Below, piece after piece: positions 56,322 through 64,000 of a stretch of DNA of 64,000 nt. How positions within the stretch are numbered: position 1 is the stretch's first letter; the number at the start of each line of letters is the position of its first letter. The notes under the pieces are model-generated. The model was not told where the DNA came from, searched no databases, and saw only the letters and a list, made by a program, of their open reading frames with translations. A program made the position numbers and the translations under genes. Source of the stretch: Megaustenia siamemsis (lineage: Eukaryota; Mollusca; Gastropoda; Stylommatophora; Ariophantidae); contig JAVIAB010000102.1 in the NCBI GenBank assembly GCA_032433765.1, positions 12,428,914 to 12,492,913 on the forward strand, written 5' to 3'.

Positions 56322-56340
56322 CCCAGTCCCTTGAAAGTTG

Positions 56341-56720
56341 ACTGTGGTGAAACTAGACGTTTAATATGATTGGTGTGTGTGTGTGTGTGTGGGGGGGGGG
56401 GGTGTGCAGTAACCAAAGGTTAAACCGCGCTAAGACTAGACGGTTTGAGGTGACACTGGGGCAAGAGTATACGTTGAAAGTGTACGATATGGTGTTGCTG
56501 CAAGACTATACTTTATAGAGGAAGAGGAGCTACTGAAGGTATAGAACAGGTTAACTGTGAAAAGATCAAATGTTTAGATTGAAGAGATTGTGTGCATCAA
56601 ATAAGTAATCGATTGACGTAAGACTAGACGGTTAGAGTGAACCTGGGGTTATTATGGTAAGACTAGACGTTTAGAGTAGACATGAAGGACTTGTGGCAAG
56701 ACTAGACAAGACAGTAAGTA
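56341..56720. repeat. Degenerate continuation of the 52-bp array
   Basis: Scattered AAGACTAGACGTTTAGAGT motifs continue the array to the left across the SINE-R insertion. Includes (GT)n and a G run at 56372-56402. Confidence 0.6.
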
Positions 56721-56769
56721 GATTTAGGGAGGTGGGGAGACAATTATAACAAGGCAAAGACTGTAAGAG

Positions 56770-57465
56770 TAGATAATGAGTTATGTAGCAAGACATATCG
56801 TAGATAATGAGTTATATAGCAAGACTTATTGTAGATACTTAGTTATATAACAAAGCTTAGCGTAGATAATGAGTTATGTAGCTAGGATTATCGTTTATGA
56901 GTCATGTAGCAAGGCTTATAATGAGTTTTGTGACAAGGCTTAGCGTAGATAATGAGTTATACAGCAAGGCTTAGCATAGATAATGAGGTATGTGGCAAGG
57001 CTTAGCGTAGATAATGAGTCATGTAGCTAGGTTTAGCATCGATAATGAGTTATATAGCATGGCTTAGCGTAGATAATGAGTTATGTAGCAAGGCTTATCG
57101 TAGATGAGTTATGTAGCTAGGCTTATCGTAGATAATGAGTTATGTAGCAAGGCTTAGCGTAGATAATGAGTTATGTGGCAAGGCTTAGCGTAGATAATGA
57201 GTCATGTGGCAAGGCTTAGCGTAGATAAAGAGTCATGTAGCAAGGCTTAGCGTAGATAATGAGTCATGTAGCAAGGCTTAGCATAGATAATGAGTTATGC
57301 AGCAAGGCTTAGCGTAGATAATGAGTTATGTAGCAAGGCTTAGAGTAGATAATGAATCATGTAGCATGCTTTAGCGTTTTGAGTAGATATGACGAGTTAA
57401 ATAGCAAGGCTTTTCGTATATAACAATTTATGTAGCACGGCTAATCGTATAAAACAAGTTATGTA
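56770..57465. repeat. 31-bp minisatellite, about 22 copies
   Basis: Unit GTAGATAATGAGTTATGTAG plus CAAGGCTTAGC. Confidence 0.93.
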
Positions 57466-57475
57466 GCACGGCATA

Positions 57476-57705
57476 CCATGGACAGCTAAGAAGAGTAAGA
57501 AGGGAACAGCTGGAATATATTGTGACAACTGGGAAAATTGAGGAACGAAGAGATAGAGGGAAGCAAAAGAGAAAAGATACCAGACAGCTTAAGAAAATGG
57601 CTTGGCAGATGGTCTACAACAGAAATGATACACAACTGCCGATATCGAAATTTGTGACGAGACATGATCACCTACGCCAGCAGGCACGATAATTGACGAT
57701 GATTT
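57476..57705 (+). mobile_element. LINE-B 3' fragment
   Basis: ACCATGGACAGCTAAGAAGA, then a deletion, then AAGGGAACAGCTGGAATATA to CCAGCAGGCACGATAATTGA. Confidence 0.87.
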
Positions 57706-58030
57706 TATAATATGTTAAGTCATCCACATATTTTTATGCCCTTAGTCGCGAAGTCAATGAATTTCATTGCCCGCAGTAAAAGGAAATTCAAGCGTTCCTT
57801 TGTGTGATTTCGAACGGCTTTATTTGTGATCAAATTCGAACGGAAACAATGACTGTGCTAGAACTACACACTTGTCACGGGCGGAACTAACAACATGGCG
57901 GAAGTAAACAAACACGGGGTGGGTTTTATTATTGAAAATAATACTGCCAAAAACATACTAGAAATTGATTACATCTCACAAAGAATAATAAGTATCAAAT
58001 TAGCAGAAAGAGGAGGAAATACCACTTATA
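57706..58030. other. Unassigned interval
   Basis: No recognised gene or element. Confidence 0.4.
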
Positions 58031-58034
58031 TTCA

Positions 58035-58620
58035 AACGTATGCTAAATGATAAATAACATTTTCATACCAACTTTGTGCTATGAAAGTCAAACATGGACC
58101 CTTTCTAAATCACATTTAAGAAAGATCAATACATGTGAGATGCGATGCTTGAGAAAAGTAACAAACAACACAAGAAGAGATAGAATACCAAATGAAACCA
58201 TAAGAAAAATGGTAGGAATAAAACCCTGCCAATAATATATAGAAAAACAACTTAAATGGTTGGGCCATCTGGTCAGAATGAATCATCACCAATCACCATC
58301 AAGGGCGTTCTTCTCGAGAATGCATGGAAAAAGACCAAGAGGAAGACCTAGAAGAAGATGGATAGATGCAGTGACAGAGACATGTAACAACAAAGGAAAA
58401 TCACTAATTCAGACAATTCGAGCAGCTCAAGGACGACAAATGATATAAACCACGACACCTTTTAGGTATCAGTGAAAAGAGAAAAGAAGAAGATGGATAG
58501 ATGCAGTGACAGAGACATGTAACAACAAAGGAAAATCACTAATTCAGATAATTCGAGCAGCTCAATAACGACAAATGATATAAACCACGACACCTAATAG
58601 GTACCGGCGAGAAATAGAAA
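58035..58620 (+). mobile_element. LINE-G 3' end with a doubled terminus
   Basis: The frame 58047-58235 reads NNIFIPTLCYESQTWTLSKS then NTCEMRCLRKVTNNTRRDRI. The next frame gives MGHLVRMNHHQSPSRAFFSR, then RPRGRPRRRWIDAVTETCNN and a TAA at 58446. The last about 137 bp (GAAGATGGATAGATGCAGTG to ACCACGACACC) is repeated once in tandem. The copy lacks RT and carries one stop between the frames. Confidence 0.9.
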
Positions 58621-58794
58621 AGAAGATCCGCAGTCACTTCACATAAGTCGCATGCCGTACAGTCAATGTGAATCTATTAAATTACAACAAGAATAAAGTG
58701 AAGTATTTATATCATATGACATCATAATACCAAATTAGATCATGTATTAATTATTCATCACACCTGTACTGTGTTGTGCGGATCTAGCATTTCA

Positions 58795-58990
58795 TGGAGT
58801 GACCAACTGTGAAAATTGACGGACGAGGAAATGAGGGAAGCATTGAGAAAAGATGCCAAACAGCTTAAGAGAATGGCTTGGCAGAAGGTCAACAACAGAA
58901 ATGATACATAACTGTCGAGATCGAATGTTGTGGAGAGACATGATCATCTACGCCAGCAGGCATGGTACTAGATGATGATGATGATGAGAC
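58795..58990 (+). mobile_element. LINE-B 3' fragment
   Basis: GACCAACTGTGAAAATTGAC to AGCAGGCATGGTACTAGATG with GATGATGATG. Confidence 0.85.
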
Positions 58991-59340
58991 CTTCTGGTGT
59001 CCATTTCCTAACAGAGCCTCAAAATTGACATTAGCCAGGTTAGGGTCCCACGAAGTCGAAATCCGTTCCTTAGCTACGTACAGGTAAGATGAAGGTACGG
59101 GTCAAGATTGTGTATAATCAGCCTGCTGTGTGAACTATTAGCGTGCATGCTTTGTGCCGTCTGTTGAGGACTAAAAAAACTATGAGTTTGCCGTGAATGT
59201 ACGTGTGTGAAGTCAATTCCTTTGTAATGGTCAATCATATCAGAATGTGACGTTGCTGCAAGGGATGTAACCAGACATATATGAGGTGTTACAGTTGTCA
59301 CGACGCGAGTTACGTACCTTATAATATCATCTGGTCGCTT
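58991..59340. other. Unassigned interval
   Basis: No recognised gene. The end at 59315-59340 (ATAATATCATCTGGTCGCTT) is probably the LINE-H terminus on the minus strand. Confidence 0.4.
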
Positions 59341-60395
59341 GTCCGCAGAACGTTACCCTCACCATAGCCCGTCTGAAAGAATCTCTGTCTCTAGTCAGAT
59401 CTCCAACAGAACGTTACCCTCACAACAGCCCCTCTGAAAGAATCTCTGTCTCTAGTCAGATCTCCAACAGAACGTTACCCTCACAACAGCCCGTCTGAAA
59501 GAATCTCTGTCTCTAGACAGATCTCCCACAGAACGTGGCTCTCACCACAGCGCCTCTGAAAGAATCTCTGTCTCTAGCCAGATCTCCCACAGAACGGGGC
59601 TCTCACCACAGCCCGTCTGAAAGAATCTCTGTCTCTAGGCAGATCTCCCACAGAACGTGGCTCTCACCACAGCCCGTCTGAAAGAATCTCTGTCTCTAGA
59701 CAGATCTCCCACAGAACGTGGCTCTCACCACAGCGCCTCTGAAAGAATCTCTGTCTCTAGACAGATCTCCCACAGAACGTGGCTCTCACCACAGCCCGTC
59801 TGAAAGAATCTCTGTCTCTAGACAGATCTCCCACAGAACGTGGCTCTCACCACAGCCCGTCTGAAAGAATCTCTGTCTCTAGCCAGATCTCCCACAGAAC
59901 GGGGCTCTCACCACAGCCCCTCTGAAAGAATCTCTGTCTCTAGACAGATCTCCCACAGAACGGGGCTCTCACCACAGCCCGTCTGAAAGAATCTCTGTCT
60001 CTAGCCAGATCTCCCACAGAACGTGGCTCTCACCACAGCCCGTCTGAAAGAATCTCTGTCTCTAGCCAGATCTCCCACAGAAAGTGGCTCTCACCACAGC
60101 GCCTCTGAAAGAATCTCTGTCTCTAGCCAGATCTCCCACAGAACGTGGCTCTCACCACAGCGCCTCTGAAAGAATCTCTGTCTCTAGCCAGATCTCCCAC
60201 AGAAAGTGGCTCTCACCACAGCGCCTCTGAAAGAATCTCTGTCTCTAGCCAGATCTCCCACAGAAAGTGGCTCTCACCACAGCGCCTCTGAAAGAATCTC
60301 TGTCTCTAGCCAGATCTCCCACAGAACGGGGCTCTCACCACAGCGCCTCTGAAAGAATCTCTGTCTCTAGACAGATCTCCCACTTCTTCTATTGT
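59341..60395. repeat. 61-bp array, about 17 copies, on the LINE-H 3' end (inverted)
   Basis: Unit GAACGTGGCTCTCACCACAG, CCCGTCTGAAAGAATCTCTG, TCTCTAGCCAGATCTCCCAC, A. It is the reverse complement of the 26.7-27.5 kb array with two extra bases. The LINE-H coding end lies immediately to its right. Confidence 0.95.
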
Positions 60396-60643
60396 TATGT
60401 TCAAGGTCTTCTTGATATTATGAAACCACTTTCTTCTTGGTCTGCCCCCGGTGCATCACCCAGGAACCACGCCTTCCATTATTGTTCCTTCCAACTCGTC
60501 GTGTCTTTTGATGTGGCAATAGTATTTTAATTTCCTATTAGGAATGGTGTTTACAACCCAGTTCTTTTTAATTGTCAAATCTGTTAATGTCTTCGTTGCT
60601 TTTTTTTTCATTATCCAAGCTATCTTAGGGATTTTTCTGTAAA
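60385..60643 (-). mobile_element. LINE-H, C-terminal fragment
   Basis: The minus strand reads KIPKIAWIMKKKATKTLTDL, TIKKNWVVNTIPNRKLKYYC, then RHDELEGTIMEGVVPG and, after a frameshift, a segment reading into the 61-bp array. Confidence 0.88.
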
Positions 60644-60800
60644 GATAAAAGGGGCAGAGGCAGAAAAAGATTAACATGGACGAGTAACATCAAAAGATGG
60701 ACAAGTGTATGACAACCTGTACCATCAAAGCAAGAGATAGAATGTAATGGTGCTCAATGGTAGCCAACCTTTGATGAGAAGATGTCACTCAGTGATGATG
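60644..60800 (+). mobile_element. LINE-D 3' end
   Basis: GGGGCAGAGGCAGAAAAAGA, then TTAACATGGACGAGTAACAT to CACTCAGTGATGATGATGAT. Abuts LINE-H in opposite orientation. A TA run follows to about 60820. Confidence 0.88.
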
Positions 60801-60849
60801 ATGATATATATATATATATAGGGGTGAGGTGAGCAGGTGAGCAGGTGAG

Positions 60850-61380
60850 ATACAGAAATAGCTCAGGCAAAAGCAGCTTTCAAAAAATGTGGAAGATACT
60901 GTGCAATTCATTTTTGACAATAGAAACAAGAAAGAGTTCTTAAATGTTATGTAGAGAGAGTCTTGACATATGGATGTGAACCATGGACAATAGGACAACA
61001 GACAAGAAAATCACTGGAGGCTGTAAATATGTGGTTTTACAGAAAAATGTTGAGAATACCATGGACAGCTAAGAAGAGCAATGAAAATGTTCTGAAAGAG
61101 GCCAAAGCAAAAAAAGAGAGCTAATATGCAAAATAGGAAGAAACAATCATCATTTTTGGGCCATGTAATGAGAAGGGAACAGCTGGAATATATTGTAACA
61201 ACTGGGAAAATTGGGGGATGAAAAGATAGAAGGAAGCAAAGAGAAAAGATACCAGACAGCTTAAGAGAATGGCTCTACAGAAGGTCAACAACAGAAATAA
61301 TAAATAACTGTCGAGATCGAAAGTTGTGGAGAGACATGATCACCTATGCCAGCAGGCTTGGTACTTGATGACGATATCTA
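60850..61380 (+). mobile_element. LINE-B, 3' half
   Basis: Pieces read EIAQAKAAFKKCGRYCAIHF, RVLTYGCEPWTIGQQTRKSL and MWFYRKMLRIPWTAKKSNEN, ending GCAGGCTTGGTACTTGATGA. Same segment as 14.45-14.95 kb on the other strand. Broken by stops. Confidence 0.9.
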
Positions 61381-61394
61381 TATACATGTGAACA

Positions 61395-61545
61395 ATTGAA
61401 AAACTGAGGAAAGAATATATGGAAGGAAATTATGAGAGAAGATACCAGACAGTTTAAGAAAATGGTTTAATGGAGAATCAAAAAGAGAAATGTTAAACAA
61501 CTGTGGAGATTGGAAGTTATATTGAGGTTGAAGACAACGATAATT
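61395..61545 (+). mobile_element. LINE-B-like 3' scrap, diverged
   Basis: GAAGATACCAGACAGTTTAA and AACAACTGTGGAGATTGGAA repeat the LINE-B tail layout at lower similarity, just after a closer copy. Confidence 0.6.
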
Positions 61546-61649
61546 CTACAAAACCTTGTTTACTTTTATACCCTTTTTCATAATATCTACCTCAACAAAC
61601 ATGATTGACATGCTGCGTAGTTCTGTCTTCTATTATTAATCTGCTATTT

Positions 61650-61712
61650 TTTAGCACATAAAGAAACAACAGATAATTTGGTTTGGCCATGTGATGAGGC
61701 AGAAAGGTCAAA
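61650..61712 (+). mobile_element. LINE-E scrap
   Basis: CACATAAAGAAACAACAGAT and TTTGGCCATGTGATGAGGCA match LINE-E. Truncated by LINE-F. Confidence 0.6.
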
Positions 61713-61714
61713 TC

Positions 61715-62500
61715 ACAACACAATTAATGAAGGTCTGTATCTTCATGACTGTCACTGTTGTTGTTCTCCATGTTTCACAGCCATATAATAGGACTGACTT
61801 AACACTGGAGTTCACAATTTTTATTCTAGCATTTAACCTAATTTCTTTGGATTTCCATATGTTCCCTAGTGCAATGAATGTCTCTCTTGTTTTTGTATCC
61901 TAATTTTTGTATCATTTTATGTTCTTCCTTCTAAATCTATATTACTGCCCAGATATATGTAAGATTGTATGTCTAGCAGAGATATTTCTCCTATTAATAT
62001 TTGGTTATTGCCAACTGCATTAATTCTCATAATTTTGGTATTATCTGTATTTATTTTCAGTCCCAGCTGTTGTGATCTCTCATCAAGTATGCTCATTTTA
62101 TCCTGCATCTCTTGATGGCTCTGTGATAGGAGAGCTATGTCATCAGCAAAGTCTAAACCATCAAGTTGCTTGGTCAGTGACCACTGGATTCCATTTCTGT
62201 CGTTCTAAGTTATTTGCATAATCCAATCTATGGCCAGTAGAAAGAGAAATGGAGATAGAAGGCATTCCTGCCTTACATCCTTTTTTATTTCAAATGCTTC
62301 TGTAAGCTGCACTCCATGCACAACTCTACACTTCATTCCTTAATACATTGTTCTTATCAGTTTAATAAACTTTATGGGATTTCCGTACTGACTCAGCAAC
62401 TTCCAAAGCATTCCTGTGTCTAAACTATCAAATGTCTTTTTGTAATCTATGAATCCAATATAAAGTGGGGACCGTAGTTCTAAGCTTTGTTCAATTATTA
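61715..62500 (-). mobile_element. LINE-F, RT core fragment
   Basis: The minus strand reads, in broken frames, YIGFIDYKKTFDSLDTGMLW (RT motif around FDS), LSPFLFLLAIDWIM, then GLDFADDIALLSQS (catalytic FADD, about 62120-62165) and LGLKINTDNTKIMRINA. Stops and frameshifts at several points. FADD is an accepted variant of YADD in LINE RTs. Confidence 0.87.
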
Positions 62501-62504
62501 TATA

Positions 62505-64000
62505 TATATCTATCAATCTATTGACCTTTCGAGCCGTAACCGGCCCATAGGGCGTAGACCAAGATACACCTTCTCCTATATGAATTTTTTGTTCTAGCAG
62601 TCTTCTTTTAAAGATATTTTATCAAATCTCGCCATCTGTCTCTGTTCTGGGCAAGCAGTTCTATCTCATTGAGGGAGCCGACTCCTGCTGCTCTTGCCTC
62701 TCTCATCAATGTTCTTCTCAGTGTCTCCCTGGGTCTTCCTCTTTTTCTTTTACCTGTTGTTTCCCATATGAGGGCTTGCTTCACTATTCGGTTATTATCT
62801 CTTCTCATCACATGTCCAAAGTATGACCATCGTCTTTTCTTTATTACTGAAGATATTAGTGGTTGATTGGCGATTTCTCTAATTTCCTCGTTTGTTTTGA
62901 ATTCGTTCCATTCTATACCAAGTATTTTCCTTAGACATTTATTTTCGAATGCGTTCAACTTTGTTTCTATATCTCTTGTTGTTTTCCAGCTTTCACACGC
63001 ATACGTAAGGGTTGATAGTACATTTGATTTGAATAGCCTAAACTTAGGTTGATAGTACATTTGATTTGAATAGCCTAAGTTTTGTGTTTGTGCTGATGAG
63101 TTTTGATTTCCACAACTTTTCAAGGCTTCTGAAAGACATTGCTGCTTTAGCCATTCTGATTCTAATTTCTTTGCTCGTATCCCCTTCTCGATCAATGTGA
63201 CTTCCAAGATAGATAAAGTGATCGATCTCTTCTACTGGTTTGTTTTCCATGTATATTTTGTCACTTGTTGGAATTAAACTTTTCATGACTTTAGTCTTTT
63301 CATGATTGACCTCAAGCCCAATTTTGCTGGCTATTGATGATAGTTCAATGGTGTTTTCCTGCATCGTTTTTATCTGACTGCTGATGAGAACTATGTCATC
63401 AGCAAAGTCGAGGTCCTCCAAATGGTCTCCTTGTATCCATTCGATGCCTTTATTACCAGTGCAGCATTTCCTCATTATGAAGTCCATAACAATTCCAAAT
63501 AACAAGGGCGATAAAATACATCCTTGTTTAACCCCAGTTTCTATTGGGAAACATTCGCTCAGTCCTTCCTCTGTTCGAACTGCACATGTGTAACCATCAT
63601 ACATGTCTTTGATAATATTTATGATTTTTGATGGTAAACCATATTGCTTCAGAATTTTCCACAAAGAATCTCTATGAATACTATCAAATGCTTTTTGAAG
63701 TCGATGAAGTTAAGTACAAAAGGTTTTTGCTTTTCAATGTGTTCCTCCAATATAAGTCGTAGAGTGAAAATGTGGTCAAGACAGCTTCTCCCTTTTCTAA
63801 ACTCAGCCTGTTCTTCACGCATTACTGTATCTATTGAATCCTTTATTCTATTTAGGATGATTTTACATAATAACTTTGAGGCAACTGACAAAAGTGTCAC
63901 GCCTCTCCAGTTGTTACAATCTCTAAGATTGCCCTTTTTTGGATCTTAACAATGATTCCTTTTTTCCATTTATGAGGCGTCTTCTCTGTTTTCCAAATGA
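62505..64000 (-). pseudogene. LINE-C reverse transcriptase, longest copy, open at the right edge
   Basis: Starts at the 3' tail (TATCTATCAATCTATTGACC on the plus strand) and runs off the window. Frames, in element order: 63649-63900 has SVASKLLCKIILNRIKDSID and ends at a frameshift in the motif FKKAFDS. Frame 63044-63664 has GVKQGCILSPLLFGIVMDFI, the catalytic DFADDIVLIS and SKIGLEVNHEKTKVMKSLIP. Frame 62608-63207 has RDIETKLNAFENKCLRKILG, then RGRPRETLRRTLMREARAAG. A 37-bp tandem duplication at 63011-63084 causes the second shift. Gene order suits an RTE-like element whose endonuclease would lie beyond 64000. Confidence 0.92.

Larger units (their letters stand above)
55600..56340 (-). mobile_element. 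SINE-R copy 3, with tRNA-like head, split by LINE-B
   Basis: Read on the minus strand from the right: a tRNA-like head (GACTGGGTAGCTAAGAGTTA, then CTCAGGTTCAAAGCCCATC), an A-rich linker, TTACCCTCCCCTGATCTCTT, GTAGTGAGATCTGATGTCTA, [LINE-B], CTCTCGGATAACGCCAATAA, CTCGCGCACGTTAAAGAACA, AAGTCGAAAAGAG. The 3' end translates as EHLWVRPVCSDDG, close to the LINE-I end EHLWTCSECNDDN. This is the only copy here with head and tail. About 470 bp without the insert. Confidence 0.78.

Overview
This window reads as repeat-dense, non-coding DNA from an animal nuclear genome. I see no operons, no bacterial-style gene packing, no rRNA or intact tRNA gene, and no host protein gene that I can name. By eye, roughly a third is tandem repeat (about 30 arrays, units 12-68 bp) and at least another third is debris of non-LTR retrotransposons (LINEs) and SINEs. 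The mix of several LINE families, long tRNA-headed SINEs and very many minisatellites suggests a mollusc, perhaps a gastropod. That placement is a low-confidence inference; no marker gene is present. LINE-A to LINE-J, SINE1, SINE2, SINE-R and R3 to R5 are working names used only here.

Layout. 0-9.3 kb: LINE-A pieces, a 2.5-kb 48-bp array, a SINE-R copy carrying a 54-bp array, and arrays of 33 and 27 bp. 9.3-19 kb: LINE-E, R4 and SINE1 mosaics, a 32-bp array, a SINE1 inside a TA tract and split by LINE-A, LINE-B, a 40-bp array, and a compound insertion at 17.9-19.0 kb. 19-29.4 kb: LINE-C with a 29-bp array on its tail, a 313-bp MITE with TTAA at both ends, a 1.7-kb stretch with no recognised feature, arrays of 60, 55 and 46 bp, and LINE-H ending in a 59-bp array. 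29.4-37.4 kb: a LINE-E copy broken by two SINE1s and a 1.9-kb RNase-H LINE (LINE-J, one in-frame stop in the surviving part), then more fragments. 37.4-44 kb: a SINE-R copy amplified into a 31-bp array, a 55-bp array made from SINE2 core sequence, SINE2, LINE-A, and arrays of 28 and 25 bp. 44-54 kb: LINE-I, LINE-D, SINE1, GA-rich repeats, R3 and R5 copies, and a 34-bp array. 54-64 kb: a 52-bp array, a SINE-R with a tRNA-like head split by LINE-B, a 31-bp array, LINE-G, a 61-bp array joined to LINE-H, then LINE-D, -B, -F and -C running off the right edge.

How the parts relate. The clearest pattern is that several minisatellites are amplified pieces of the dispersed retroposons in the same window. 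The 31-bp and 54-bp arrays come from two different segments of SINE-R. The 55-bp array comes from the SINE2 core, the 59/61-bp arrays from the 3' end of LINE-H (two loci, opposite strands), and the 29-bp array from the LINE-C tail. The second pattern is nesting: at least nine insertions are bounded by 10-16-bp target-site duplications, so their relative ages can be read. SINE-R has a tRNA-like head and a 3' end resembling the end of LINE-I, which makes LINE-I its likely mobilising partner (inference). All coordinates and copy numbers were read by eye; element edges are good to a few bases where a duplication is given and to about 10-30 bases elsewhere.
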